From: Scilla litardierei
Lineage: Eukaryota > Streptophyta > Magnoliopsida > Asparagales > Asparagaceae
DNA length: 64,000 bases
Assembly: GCA_030789695.1 (NCBI GenBank)
Contig: CM061142.1
Location: 568,407,281 to 568,471,280, forward strand
Reading direction: 5' to 3'
Positions within the stretch are counted from its first letter, which is position 1, and every line of letters begins with the position of its first letter. The notes under the pieces were generated by a model. The model did no database searches and was not told where the DNA came from. It saw nothing but the letters and a program-made list of their open reading frames with translations. The translations under genes were made by a program, and so were the position numbers. Shown here piece by piece: positions 1 through 13,200 of this stretch.

Positions 1-431
1 AGGTGAAATCTTCTTCGGAACGTGGTTGGCTCGGTAACAAGGGTGTTGCTTGCCCAGGACGCGGTTCGGCTCGGGAAGCAGTTCGACTCGGGACACGGTG
101 CGGGACGGGATGCTGTTCGGCTCGGAGGAAGCGACGCTGTGCCAAAGAAATGTTGCTGAAAACGACGCTTCGTATTCTGCAAAAATGAAGTGAAAGGTAT
201 GTAGTTTAAACTATTAGCATGCGTTTATAATTGCAAGTAGGTTGATAGATCTATCCTTAGGGGTTGGTCGGACCCAACCCCGGGTAGTAGAGATTTTGGC
301 TAGGGTTGTTCCTTTAGGGCTAGATTTAAAATAGTTTTTAATCTGTTTTTCTGCTGCTATTTTTTTTCGTCGTCCGATCGACGTAGGCCGGACGTCGATT
401 TTATTGCCATAAGGACCCGTAAAACCCAACA
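1..431 (+). repeat. Copia-1 5' LTR, 3' part only
   Basis: Near-identical to 17821-18257, differing by scattered substitutions and small indels, and ending in CCCAACA. The primer-binding site starts two bases later. The upstream remainder of this LTR, about 2.2 kb by comparison with the 3' copy, lies outside the window. Confidence 0.92.
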
Positions 432-432
432 T

Positions 433-444
433 TGGTATCAGAGC
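433..444 (+). other. Copia-1 primer-binding site
   Basis: TGGTATCAGAGC is the usual plant primer site complementary to the 3' end of initiator tRNA-Met. It lies one base after the LTR end at 431, as expected for minus-strand DNA priming. Confidence 0.95.
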
Positions 445-2712
445 TATGGTCTACATGATCTATTTTTGCAATTTATAAATTGTATATGAAACAGCATGTT
501 TCTCCATCAGATGGAGGTTTTAGTTTAAACTTTAAAAATGTCGTTTTAAACCAACGTTTTTATTTTCGTCATTTTTTGAAATTAGATTTTATTTTATTTT
601 AAAATTAAATCTTTAAAATTATGTGATAATTTTTGATGTAACTTAAACTTATGCAATAAATTTTCAGTTGCATGTTTAGCAAGAAATTTTATGAGATAAA
701 TTTTAATTCTTTATTATGCCATACGAAATTGTTTAGTTAATGTTTTTAATAGTTATATTAGTTAATTTTTATTATGTGATAATTCAAGAGAGACTATTAG
801 GATAGCCATTAAAAACTTCCAGAAAAATTATGAGATAATTTTTGGACATGCTATGATTTAAAAATTGTTGCAACAAATTAATTGTTGTTTAGGGTAGCCC
901 TATCTAAATTATTATTTTAATTGTTTTAATAATAATTTCGAACAAAAGGCTATGATTTAAAATTGTTGCAACTTGAATTTAAAATGCATAATACATGATT
1001 AGGATAGCACCATAAAAATCCTTATAGTTGATAAGGACATTAATAAAAGTTATTAACCAATCCTAATAATTTCGAATTTTAGGATTTAACTAGTTGATAG
1101 GATTAACTAGTTTTAATGAAACCATTTCTAATCAAATGTGACACATAGTGTGTTTTGACTAGTGTTGAAGATCACCCTAGCTTGGCTTGGAATAGTGATC
1201 CTAGCCTAGTCAAATCCCTGGTCATGTTCCGCTGGACCGCAAGGATGTAAATTATGATTATGTGACATCGTCGATTATATCTAGTCAATTACGTTATAAA
1301 TCTTCTTCAAGGTTTTCCGTAGCCCTCCTTACTTTTGGACTTTGGGAACCAACGATTTCATATAATAGTTGTTGAGTCAACTCAAGCTGTAACATGAATA
1401 TATTTTGGAAACCAATTCCATTAAACATGTGATGTAGTTCGACTTAACATAAACCATCGCATCGTGAACAAACCGAGTGCCAGTGTAAGTTAGGATTGGA
1501 CAAGAAAGTAATGGTCTGACTAGACTAGTCTTTATGATATGTTGAGCCAACTCAAGGTCATAAGTGACTAGGGGTAAAAACCGATAGGGAAATCACATTT
1601 GATGTGATTGATGAAGATTTGTCGACCGATCGCAGAGTTAAGCAACTTGTTGAGTCAACTCAAGCTTGTGAGACTCAGGGTGGTCGGGTCCTTTTCCCAC
1701 TAAATATTATTATTCGTTCATCTATATGGCTTTAGATGATCGCTAAATAGTGGGATGATATAGTTGAATAAAATTCCATTTTAACTTTCAAAAATCATTG
1801 AACGTATGCTAAACTAGGGAAATTCTATGTTATACATGATGGAATCAAAAAATAATATCCTAAAGGAAAATGTAAACTGATCAAGATGATTGTTTAAGGA
1901 ATATCAACTTAAATCAAGTTTGACAGTCTAAACCAAGTTCTCACTGACCTTAAACTGTCCTTCCTAGCACAAGCTTACGGACAACGATTTCCTTGAGCTT
2001 TGTGTCCAACAAAATAAAAGCATGCTACCTGTCACTCGTCTCTATGAGGTGTAGCATGAACATACTGATGTTCAAAGCAAGTTTTTTCATACAATTTGTT
2101 GAGTCAACTCAAGGTTGAATGGAAAATGGTTTCGATCCGCAAGATTCGAAACTTCGATCAAACTATTTGATTCGAAGATGAGTGCATGAGCGGTGCAAGA
2201 CCATGTATCCAAATCAGATGTTGAGTCAAGCAACTTGTTGAGTCAACTCAAGGCTATGAAGCTCAAGTGTTTGGATACGTAAGGTGCTTACACAGATAAT
2301 AATTTTTGTTGGGATAATATTGTCTAAATGTGATTTAGAACAGAGAAGGCATTGAAGAAAGTCGGTTGAGAAATTTTTTTTTTGACTATGATCAGAAAAG
2401 GCAACAGTAGGAGGAACTGAAAATGTGACATTTGATGTCACGATTTCAGGATAATTGCTATACAAAAGGAGAACACATTTTGGCGAATGTCGTCACTTTG
2501 CTTCTGAAGCAATGTCTCGGTAACAGTAGGAGGAACTGAAAATGTGACATTTGATGTCACGATTTCAGGATAATTGTTATACAAAAGGAGAACACATTTT
2601 GGCGAATGTCGTCACTTTGCTTCTGAAGCAATGTCTTGGTGTGAATGTTTTGTATAACGATATTTTATTAAATGATAATACACAAAAAACTTTATCTATA
2701 GCAAATAGATTA
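445..2712 (+). other. Copia-1 5' internal region, essentially non-coding
   Basis: AT-rich DNA with no convincing frame where gag would be expected. It aligns along its length with Copia-2 43401-45770. It contains five copies of a short hairpin, TTGAGTCAACTCAA or a one-base variant, at 1372, 1542, 1650, 2099 and 2238, and a 119-bp tandem duplication. The last five bases, GATTA (2708-2712), are the left target duplication of Gypsy-A. Confidence 0.75.
2403..2640 (+). repeat. 119-bp direct tandem duplication in Copia-1
   Basis: Segment 2403-2521 is repeated as 2522-2640 with only a few differences (for example CTCGG versus CTTGG near the copy ends). Copia-2 has one copy of the corresponding sequence (about 45600-45715), so the duplication is private to Copia-1 or its close relatives. 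Confidence 0.9.
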
Positions 2713-5523
2713 TGTAATGACCTCAATTTCCATGTACACGTATTGATACGTATTTTGGCGTAATGCGTACATATATTTTTGGGAGTATGCTTGTATTTTT
2801 CTTTTTATTATTTGGTGTATGAATTAATTTTAAAAGATTTTGAACTCATTATTGATATTAGAAAATAAGAGTATTAGAATGAAATACTATGTATTAAATG
2901 AAGTATGGAGTATTTCACTTATATTCAATTTTTCTAAAAATATAAATTCAAAATTTTATTACCATGACACCTTAGCTTATTAGGTGTCATGTTGTTAATT
3001 AAGAATGGGACACTTGGCTTACACCTTGACTAAATGAAAGGAGGAGAGGGTTTTAGGGGAGACCTAAAAACTAGGCAAGAAAAACATAAAAACAAGAAAA
3101 CAATCAAAAAACCTCACTCTCTCCCTCCAATTTCAGCCAAGGCCGAAATTTTTGCCCTATTTTCTTTTTTCTGTGCTCCTCCTTGCTCCTCCCATCACCA
3201 CCCATTGCTCCTTCCACTCCACCACCAATAACCCTTCAATTTTCCTTATCATTCTAACTCCAAAAATTAAGCCCAAATACCTCAAAATTACCCAAGCTTA
3301 GAGACCAATTTGGAGCTTGAAGGAGAAGAATAGGAGGCTCTCCATCAAGGACTAAGAATGGCCAAAGAATTATTTTGGAGGACTTTTGCAAGGTAGAACT
3401 CTTAATCACTTTAGTAAGACTTAGTTTTAGGATTGGTTTTTGTTTTAGTTAGTTAGTAAGTCATATTAATTTTGGTGTTAAAAACTATGTTGAATTTTAT
3501 GATAGGATTCATATGTTAGCTAATTCAATTTTGTGATATGATTCGTAGGTTAGCAAATTCAATTTTGTGATATGATTCTTATCTTAGCAAATTCAATTTT
3601 GTACCATGATGGTTATTTCAATTGGTAGCATGTGGTTTCTTTTTAGTATCAAATTAATATGTTTTGTTCTCATTTTGGTTTAATGCGCAAAACTAATGAT
3701 ATTGGGTCATGTTGAAAAATTGATAGTATGGATTATGTGTTGAAGAGTACTAGATTGTAGGTTGTTTATGTTTGAAAGTTAGCATTCATGTTGTTTTCAT
3801 TAAGTGGTAGTTTGCATGTAATAGTTTTAATTGTGTAAAGTAGGTTAATAGTAATCTAATTTTTGTAGAATTAGAATTATATTGAATTCTTAAAAATGAT
3901 GTGAACTTATCATTATGATAGTATAGTTAAGTTAATTATGACATCCAATAAGTTAGAAACTAGTTTAGTTAGGAAAACTAGTTGCTGGAATTTTTTTAGC
4001 AGCAGGACAATAACTTGTAAAAATTATTTAAAATAGTAGAAAAATCAGAAAAAACAATTGTGGACACTACGGAAAACTTCAGAAAATTTCCTACAACTTT
4101 AAGGGGGCTGAGAGCCAATTCTGACTGTAGATTGGGTAACAGAGCCATTCTTTCTGGACTAACAGTTTTTGGCAGATTAATGTTGTAATTTTGCTTAGGA
4201 ATTGCATAGTTGTACTTTTTTGTTAAGTTAATTTTGATTGTGTCAATTGTACTTCATTATCATGCTCTTGAGTTATGTTTTAATAATGATGTCTAAAATG
4301 TTATGATTCATGTGGATAAGAATGATGTTGATGATGAGAAAATGTCAAGAATGAAATGAAGTGAAAACGGTTGTTGGAACCGCTAAAGTAATATTGTCAA
4401 AACAATGTTGTAATTTGAAATGTTGTGAGTGAGCAGAGAATTGACATCAAGAGTACCCGGACCATTCTTGAAATGGGTGAGACTCCAGATGTGGGTTTGG
4501 AGAAAATGGGTAAACTTTAGGTGTTAAGGAGCGGACCGTAGTACTATTTTCTCACTCGCCACGTCACTCCCGTAAGTGGGAGTTGACTAGAGTTGGGACG
4601 CCTGTGGTGTGCTCGTGGCGCACCATGTCTGGTAATTGATGGTTTTCTCCGTTTTCCACAAAAAAACCGAGATGAGTCTCGCTCTAGTGCCTTGTCCCAT
4701 TCGGGCATGGAGTTACGAGAGGCCCCTCCAATGCTTGTGTCGCTGGAGTGGTACCACTTTTCACCCACCCTTGGTGAAGTCCGCTTCCTTAACAGTCTAC
4801 GGTTTACCCGTGTTCCAAAACAAAACAACATTTAATTTTAATTAATCATTTATTTATTTAAGTTCTGTTTACTGTTGTTTACTTTCAGCATTTACGCCAT
4901 GTCTTTAATTTCTGCATTTCTTGTGATTGATGTGACACTTCAGTTAGTTAGTTAGGAAGACCAGTTCTAAAACTGGGTTCTACTAGGGTGTTAGGAGTTC
5001 CTACTGGATCACGTGTTGACGTGGCCCATCCCGTGGTTTTTAGGTGTGAGACCTGAGCAGTCTTTGGGTGTCCCGGAGCCAGAGACCGGTGCCAGTACAG
5101 CGGAGGTGGAGCCTACGGGCGACCTCGTTTAGTTAGACTTCCCGGGTTTAGACTAGCGGGTGTATGTACCGGGTGTGTGCTTTTTGTACTTTTTGGTCGG
5201 GGGTTTCTTCTTTTGTTGTACCCACTTTTGTACCCCCCTTTTGTACAACTGATGTATTAATATGGATTAGTATGATATAATGTAATGTAATTGCCTGCGT
5301 TGTTTATTTACTTTTCAGTACTGCGTTTTATTTTCTGTTGGAGCAATTTTCTTTTTCTCTATGTACTATTCCAGTGTTATTGTAGTGGCATGCTCATTAT
5401 TTTATATCAAACCACAAAAAAATGTCTAGTAGTATTTATATAAGAGGGCTCAAAGCCTGAGTCTGAATACTACGGCGGCCTCGTCAGCTACGCTTCCTGT
5501 ACTTGGGTGAGCGGGGCGTGACT
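2713..5523 (+). repeat. Gypsy-A 5' LTR
   Basis: Starts TGTAATGACC and aligns with 10295-14189 once the solo LTR is removed from the latter (2,811 versus about 2,816 bp). The final bases read GTGACT where the 3' copy has GTGACA. It includes a probable splice donor at 3392/3393. Confidence 0.93.
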
Positions 5524-5650
5524 GGTTTTTGTGGTGGTCCATGCCGGTCAGCTCACACTGCGATACACGTAAGAATAGTACAACTAAAGCTCCAACATTA
5601 TAATCCGCAATTTTGGTACTGAATTTTTTTTTCCTTGTTCGTTCTTGCAG
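3393..5650 (+). other. Putative leader intron of Gypsy-A (LTR to gag start)
   Basis: The donor is GCAAG/GTAGAA inside the 5' LTR. The acceptor is a pyrimidine-rich run ending TTCTTGCAG, one base before the gag ATG at 5652. The interval contains the rest of the LTR and the region just after it where the primer site must lie. Gypsy-B, -C and -D have a donor at the comparable LTR location and an AG touching their gag ATG. Splicing is inferred from signals only. Confidence 0.6.
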
Positions 5651-5651
5651 A

Positions 5652-6771
5652 ATGGATCCCAGGAATGGATCGTACGAGAACAGGACCCATGTTTCTGATG
5701 CTGCTTCATCTGAGGCTTCCCTAATGGGGAAGATTCTGATAGGGATCATGGAGCGTATGCAGCAGGTGGAGGATTGTGCGGCTAGGGGTGTGTCACCAAA
5801 GCCAGTGGGTATCCGGCAGTTTTTCGGGCAAGGAGAGTCCTCTGGAGGTAGACGAGTGGATCAGGCATTCTGAGGATGATTTGGAGTCTATTGGATACCC
5901 GAGAGATAGATGGGTGGATGACATGAAGAGGCAGCTGACTCATCAGGCACGAGATTGGTGGGATACTCAGGAGCTGCATTTGACCAAGCCAATCTCGTGG
6001 GAGAAGTTTAGGGAGCTATTTGAGGCTCAATTCCTACCAGAGACGAAGAAGGATGAGCTACGATTGAGGTTCGAGCACCTGAATCAGGGACGATGGAGCA
6101 TAGATGCCTATGATGCAGAGTTCTCACTATTGAGAAAGTTTGCTCCGGAGTTGATGCAGTCAGAGGCCACCAGAGCTAGGTGATTCAGGATGGGGTTGGA
6201 TCCTGAGTTCAGATCAGCGATGTCGACCCAGGTGTTGCTTACATACAGTGCCGTACTGGAGGCGACCAGGATACATGAGACGCACCTGAAGAGTGTTGGT
6301 AGAAGTCCAGCAGCATCAGAGAGGTGCCCTACGGGTCAGTTAAGGAGTTTCCCGAGTCCTACTCAGACCACTTAATTTCGGAGGCCTGGAGCTCCACCAG
6401 CACCCTAGCGGCGGTTGCCTTGTAGGTTTTATGGGAAGTCAGGGCATGATCAGAAGGATTGCAGGTTTATGGCTGGGCAGTGTTTTACCTGTGGTCAGTC
6501 TGGGCACATCAGTAGGTAGTGTCCTCAGCAGGGGCAGACTTCAGGTTCTGGGGCACCAGTGGCAATCCGGCCTGTGCAGCAGCAGAGGACCCTTCCGCCG
6601 GCTCCACAGAGGCTTTCACTGCCAGCTCCACCAGCACCTGGTGCAGTGACTCAGAGAGGACCACCTAGGCCTCTGCAGCAGCAGTAGCAGACCCCAGGAG
6701 AGCAGCGTCGAGGCATCAGGCTTTCGCCATGTCGGCTGTCGAGGCAGAGGACACCAGTCGTGTTATCACTT
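5652..6771 (+). pseudogene. gag: Gypsy-A gag (capsid-nucleocapsid), broken
   Basis: Gag builds the cytoplasmic virus-like particle and packages element RNA. The start MDPRNGSYEN is followed by a frameshift near 5840. The capsid core continues (VDEWIRHSEDD, then a WWDTQE segment) to a stop near 6181. Beyond it, on a shifted frame, are two nucleocapsid zinc knuckles at about 6420-6535. The first has its second Cys replaced by Tyr; the second is a regular CX2CX4HX4C except for a stop before the final Cys. The frame at the 3' end reads into the intron at 6772 and would stop within it. The ATG is chosen because it follows the likely leader-intron acceptor and matches the gag start context of the sister elements. 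Confidence 0.85.
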
Positions 6772-6885
6772 GTACCTATTTATTTTTAGAGTTGAATGCT
6801 TTGTTATTTTTACTATAGTATGTTATGTTTGTGGTTATGATTAGGATGACTAAATTCTTATGTTAGTTTATGTTTATCCTCTTAG
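6772..6885 (+). other. Putative gag-pol intron, Gypsy-A (114 bp, phase 1)
   Basis: GTACCTATTT opens and TTTATCCTCTTAG closes a T-rich 114-bp segment; GGATGACTAAATT about 30 bases upstream of the acceptor resembles a plant branch site. Removing it joins ...SRVIT to VIRVASF just before the protease, as in the three sister elements. The last exon base is T where the sisters' consensus is G, giving Cys instead of Gly at the junction. Left in, the gag frame stops inside the segment. Confidence 0.75.
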
Positions 6886-9800
6886 GTGTTATTAGAGTTG
6901 CTTCCTTCCTTGCTTTGTCACTTTATTATTCAGGAGCATCCCATTGCTTCTTGTCTCAACAGTTTGTGACTAGGAATTCATTAGTAGTAGAATCCTTTGC
7001 TTCTAGTTGGAATATCCATACAGGGAGTGGAGTGATCCGCAGATCTTCGGGATACCGACAGTGTCCTGTTGAGATTTGTGGACGTGGGCTGTATGCAGAT
7101 TTCTTAGTGATGGAGATGCCTCATTTTGAAGCAGTGTTTGTAATGGACTGGTTAGGGATGTTCTATGCCACTATAGATTGTAGACTCAGGAAGATAGTGT
7201 TTCAGATTCCTGATCATCCAGAATTTGAGTTTCTTAGTGGTAGTAGTTCCCTTGGACCATTGAAGTTTAAGGCCAACCCAGTAGAAGTGATGATGGAGAT
7301 GGATGTTGAGCTTGTATTGCCGAGGGTAGTCTGAGATTTCCCTGATGTCTTTCCAAACGATATCTATGGACTTCCTCCAGATAGATCTCTGGAGTTCACC
7401 ATCAATCTGATTCCAGGCACTCAACCAATTGCGAAAGCTCCATACTGTATGGCTCCTCCAGTTAGCAGAGCTTCGTAGTCAGTTGAAGGATTTGTCATAG
7501 CGTGGTTTGATTCAGTCAAGTGTTTCGCCATGGGGTGTGCCAGTGCTTTTGGTGAATAAGAAGGATGGATCTCGAAGGATATGCATCGACTACCGGGAGT
7601 TGAATAAAGTCACTGTGAAGAACAAGTATCCTCTTCCTAGGATTGATGACATCTTTGATCAGTTGGGTGGATCTCTCATGTGTATTCAAAGCTGGATTTG
7701 AGAAGCGGGTATCATCAGGTGAAGGTCAAAGGATCAGATATTCCAAAGACTGCATTTAGAACCCGGTATGGTCATTATGAGTTCTTAGTGATGCCTTTCG
7801 GTGTTACTAATGCACCAGCCACATTTATGAGGGTGATGAACAAAGTCTTCTATGAGTAATTGGATAAGTTTGTGGTCATCTTCATAGATGATATCTTGGT
7901 GTACTCAAGATCAGAAGAAGATCATGATGAGCATCTGAGGATGGTCCTAAAGACTCTGAGGCAACATTAATTATATGCTAAGTATATCAAGTGTCAGTTT
8001 TGGGGGACCAAGGTTGCTTTTCTAGGACATGTTACGTCTGGAGATGGGATATCTGTAAATCCAGAGAAGGTTACTGCAGTAGAGAAGTGGCCAGTTCCTA
8101 AGTCAGTCACAGAGATCAGAAGTTTCTTGGGATTGGCTGGGTACTACAGGAAGTTCATCAAGTATTTCTCTAAGATCGCTGCACCGATGACTCATCTAAC
8201 CAAGAAGAATGGTGCTTACAATTGGTCAGAGGAGTGTCAGCGAGCATTTGATGAACTAAAGAATAGATTGATCACTGCACCTGTCCTGACGATTCCAGAC
8301 CGTTTAGGTGGATATGAGGTTTACTGTGATGCATCAGGTAGAGGATTGGGATGTGTTCTCCATCAGCATGGTAGGGTAGTAGCTTATGCTTCTAGATTGT
8401 TGAAGACTCATAAGAGGAACTATCCTATGCATGATTTGGAGTTAGCAGCAGTGGTGTTTGCATTGAAGTTGTGGAGGCTTTTTCTTCTGGGTGAGCGTGT
8501 AAAGATATACACAGATCACAAGAGTTTGAAGTACGTGTTCACTCAAAAAGAGTTGAATATGCGACAGCGCAGATGGCTCGAGTTGATGGCTGATTATGAT
8601 GTCGACCTCCAATATCACCTTGGGAAAGTCAACGTAGTGCCTGATGCTCTTAGTCGTATGCCAACATTGATGATGTTGACTGTGCAGAGAGAACTTTGGG
8701 TGATATTCGACAGTTGGAGATTGAAGTTGTCTTACCTGGTTCATCAGTGGTGATGATGAACTTGCAGGTTCAATCTGATTTAGTTGAGAGGATTAAGGCA
8801 GCTCAGTCTGGAGATGCGAAGTTGACGAAGATTCACGAGCAGACAGAAGCCGTCTTCGTAATGATTTCTGTATTCATGAAGATGGATCTCTGTGTTTTGG
8901 GAGTAGGATTTGTGTGCCATCAGGTGACATTCGGGATGAACTGTTCAGAGAAGCTCATAGCTCACCTTATTCTACCCATCCTGGAGGTACCAAAATGTAT
9001 CGTGATCTGCGACAACATTTTTGGTGGCACGGCATGAAGCGTAGTGTGGCTAGAAGTGTAGCTTCATGTTTGACATGTCAGCAAGTCAAGGCCGAGCATC
9101 AAAGAACATCAGGACTTCTGCAGCCTCTTCCAATTCCAGAGTGGAAGTGGCAGCATGTGACGATGGATTTCGTAACTGGTTTACCTCGCACTTCTCGAGG
9201 ACATGATGCTATTTGGGTAATCGTTGACCGATTAACCAATTCGCTCACTTCTAACCATTTCGAGTGGGTCAGTCGACAGACCATCTTGCTAAGAGATATA
9301 TGGAAGAAATCGTGAGGCTTCACGGAGTACCTGTAAGCATAGTCTCCGACCGGACACAAGATTCACGTCTCACTTTTGGAGAAGTCTGCAGGCTAGCTTG
9401 GGAACTAAACTGAGCTTCAGCACTGCATACCATCCTCAGACAGACGGACAGTCGGAGAGGACAATTCAGACCTTGGAAGATATGCTGAGTGTATGCATGG
9501 TGGATTTCAAGGGCTCTTGGGATGAACATCTACATCTGGTAGAGTTCGCTTACAATAATAGTTGTCAAGCCAATATAGGCATGGCACCGTTTGCAGCCTT
9601 GTATGGAAGGAAGTGTCGATCTCCTCTCAGTTGGGATGATGTTGGAGATCGATAATTGTTGGGCCCAGATATGATCGCTGAAATCGTAGATGTTATGAGA
9701 GTCGTCAGAGATAATCTTCGCATAGCTCAAGATCGTTATACGCACTGGACGGATGCAAAGAGGCGACACTTGGAGTTTCAGCCAGGAGAATTAGTGTTTT

Positions 9801-10201
9801 TGAAGATCTCGCCAAATCGAGGGCTAATTCGTTTTGGAAGAGAAGGGAAGCTGAGCCCAAGATATATTGTACCTTTTGAAGTCTTGGCTCGTGTTGGAGA
9901 AGTAAATTATAGGATTGCCTTGCCAGCATCTCTTGAGGGAGTGCATAATGTGTTTCACATATCGCAACTCAGGAGGTGTGTTGGAAATCCTGATCATATC
10001 GTTGACTTCTCTGAGATCGAAGTGCGACCAGACTTGACCTATGATCAGCAGCCTGTGGCCATCCTAGACCGAAGGCAGAAGATGTTGAGGAAGAAATCGA
10101 TCAACCTAGTGAGGGTTATGTGGCACCGAGAGTCACCAGGGGAGTCTACATGGGAACTCGAGGATGAGATAAAAGAAAAATACCCTCACTTGTTTATTTG
10201 A
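6886..10201 (+). pseudogene. pol: Gypsy-A pol (PR-RT-RH-IN-chromodomain), broken
   Basis: Order of domains: protease 6886-7330, with the active-site triad changed to YSGAS (Asp lost); reverse transcriptase about 7340-8050, containing the FIDDILVYS catalytic box; RNase H about 8300-8660 ([19 protein letters not shown]); integrase about 8910-9660 with HHCC (...SCLTCQQ) and DDE motifs ([18 protein letters not shown]); C-terminal domain and chromodomain 9656-10201 (LDRRQKML, ESTWELEDE). Stops occur at about 7332, 7699, 7858, 7968 and 9653, with several frameshifts. The sequence GATATATGGAAGAAATCGTG at about 9294 runs straight through the place where Gypsy-B, -C and -D carry an integrase intron. 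Non-functional. Confidence 0.93.
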
Positions 10202-10260
10202 TGTAATTTTTGTTATGTATGTAATATGATGTATAGAAAGTTTTCTCCCTTAATTTGAAA

Positions 10261-10294
10261 TTCCGAGGACGGAAATTATTTAAGGTGGGTAGGA
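10261..10294 (+). other. Gypsy-A pre-PPT hairpin and polypurine tract
   Basis: TTCCG-AGGA-CGGAA (10261-10274) is the signature hairpin of Del/Tekay elements. AAGGTGGGTAGGA directly precedes the 3' LTR and would prime plus-strand DNA synthesis. Confidence 0.85.
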
Positions 10295-13200
10295 TGTAAT
10301 GACCTCAATTTCCATGTGCGCGTATTGATACGTATTTTGGCGTAATGCTTACGTATATTTTTGGGAGTATGCTTGTATTTTTCTTTTTATTATTTGGCGT
10401 ATGAATTAATTTTAAAATATTTTGAACTCATTATTGAAATTAGAAAATAAGAGTATTAGAATGAAATACTATGTATTAAATGAAGTATGGAGTATTTCCC
10501 TTGTATTTCAATTTTTCTAAAAATACAAATTCAAAATTTTATTACCATGACACCTTAGCTTATTAGGTGTCATGTTGTTAATTAAGAATGTGACACTTGG
10601 CTTACACCTTGACTAAATGAAAGGAGGAGAGGGTTTTAGGGGAAACGTAAAAACTAGGCAAGAAAAACACAAAAACAAGAAAAAAAATCAAAAATTCTCA
10701 CTCTCTCCCTCCAATTTCAGCCAAGGCCGAAATTTTGGCCCCATTTTCTTTTTTTGTGTGCTCCCCCTTGCTCCTCCCATCACCGCCCATTGCTCCTCCC
10801 ACTCCACCACCAATAACCCTTCACTTTTCCTTATCATTCTAACTCCAAAAATTAAGCCCAAATACCTCAAAATTACCCAAACTTAGAGACCAATTTGGAG
10901 CTTGAAGGAGAAGAATAGGAGGCTCTCCATCAAGGACTAAGAATGGCCAAAGAATTATTTTGGAGGACTTTTGCAAGGTAGAACTCTTAATCACTTTAGT
11001 AAGACTTAGTTTTAGGATTGGTTTTTGTTTTAGTTAGTTAGTAAGTCATATTAATTTTGGTGTTAAAAACTATGTTGAATTTTATGATAGGATTCATATG
11101 TTAGCTAAGTCAATTTTGTGAAAGGATTCGTATGTTAGCAAATTAAATTTTGTGATAGGATTCATATGTTAGCAAATTCAATTTTGTACCATGATGGTTA
11201 TTTCAATTGGTAGCATGTGGTTTCTTTTTAGTATCAAATTAATATGTTTTGTTCTCATTTTGGTTTAATGCGCAAAACTAATGATATTGGATCATGTTGA
11301 AAAATTGATAGTATGGATTATATGTTGAAGAGTACTAGATTGTAGGTTGTTTATGTTTGAAAGTTAGCATTCATGTTGTTTTCATTAAGTGGTAGTTTGC
11401 ATGTAATAGTTTTAATTGTGTAAAGTAGGTTAATAGTAATCTAATTTTTGTAGAATTAGAATTATATTGAATTCTTAAAAATGATGTGAACTTATCATTA
11501 TGATAGTATAGTTAAGTTAATTATTACATCCAATAAGTTAGAAACTAGTTTAGTTAGAAAAACTGGTTGCTGAAATTTTTTTAGCAGCATGACAGTAACT
11601 TGTAAACATCATAAAAAATAGTAGAAAAATCAGAAAAATACAATTGATGACACTACGGAAAACTTTAGAAAATTTCTTACAACTTTGAAGGTGGCTGGGA
11701 GCTGATTCTGACTGTAGATAGGGTAACAGAGCCATTCTTTCTGGACTGACAGCTTTTGGCAGATTCATGTTGTAATTTTGCTTAGGAATTGCATAGTTGT
11801 ATTTTTTCTTAATTTAATTTTGATTATGTTAGTTGTACTTCATTATCATGCTCTTGAGTTATGTTTTAATGATGATGTCTAATATGTTATGATTCATGTG
11901 GATAAGAATGATGTTGATGATGAAAAAATGTCAAGAATGAAATGAAGTGAAAACGGTTGTTGAAACCGTTAAAGTAATATTGTCAAAACAATGTTGTAAT
12001 TTGAAATATTGTGAGTGAGCAGAGAATTGACATCAAGAGTACTTGGTCCATTCTTGAAATGAGTGAGACTCCAGATGTGGGTTTGGGGGAAAACGGGTAA
12101 ACTTTAGGTGTTAAGGAGCAGACCGTAGTACTATTTTCTCACTCGCCACGTCGCTCCTGTAAGGGGGAGTTGACTAGAGTTGGAGAGGCCGGTGGTGTGC
12201 TCGTATCGCACTATGTCTGGTAATTGATGGTTTTCTCCGTTTTCCACAGAAAAACCGAGATGAGTCTCGCTCTAGTGCCTTGTCCCGTTCGGGCACGGAG
12301 TTACGAGAGGCCCCTCCAGTGCTCGTGTCGCTGGAGTGGTAACACTTTTCACCCACCCGGTGTGAAGTCCGCTTCCTTAACAGTCTATGGTTTACCCGGG
12401 TTCCAAAACAGAACAACATTTAATTTTAATTAATCATTTATTTATTTCAGTTCTGTTTACTGTTGTTTACTTTCAGCATTTACGCCATGTCTTTAATTTC
12501 TGCATTTCTTGAGATTGTTGTGACACTTGTAATCAGTTAGTTAGGAAGACCAGTTCTAAAACTGGGTTCTACTAGGGTGTTAGGAGTTCCTACTAGGTCA
12601 CGCATTGACGTGTCCCATCCAGTGGTTTTCAGGTGTGAGACCTGAGCAGTCTTCTGGTGTCCCGGAGCCAGAGACCGGTGCCAGTACAGCGGTGGTGGAG
12701 CCTACGGGCGACCTCGTTCAGTTAGAATTCCCAGGTTTAGACTAGCGGGTGTTGTACCAGGTGTGTACTTTTTGTACTTTTTGGTCGGGGTTTCTTCTTT
12801 TGTTGTACCCACTTTTGTACCCCCTTTTTTACAGCTGATGTATAAATATGGATTAGTATGATGTACTGTGTTACGAGGTGGAACTCGCGTACAATGAATT
12901 TGTATTATGGGGAACCAAGGGCACGGTGGTTATATGGAAATATGGGGTTAGGTAGGCTGTTTTACAAGTGATTAGTGGGATGAAGAGGTTGGATCCGTTG
13001 CCGGTGGAGCACCCAGGATCGTATCTCGTCGGACGTAGCTGAGGAAGGTCAGACGGCGGGAGGCTGACGCTGACTTTGGCCAAGGGGCGAGCTCTCCTGC
13101 AGCACGAACAACTCGTCAGAAGGGCGGGGTTGGGGTCCAACCCTTAGCCCCTCCGATGCCTAAGTCAGTAAAGGGCTTAAATAGGGGGCTGGACACGCCG

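Noticed and set aside
1372..2251. CRISPR-like array suggested by recurring TTGAGTCAACTCAA
   Set aside because: The copies are irregularly spaced (108-449 bases), this is plant DNA, and the sister element shows they are positional hairpins rather than repeat-spacer units.
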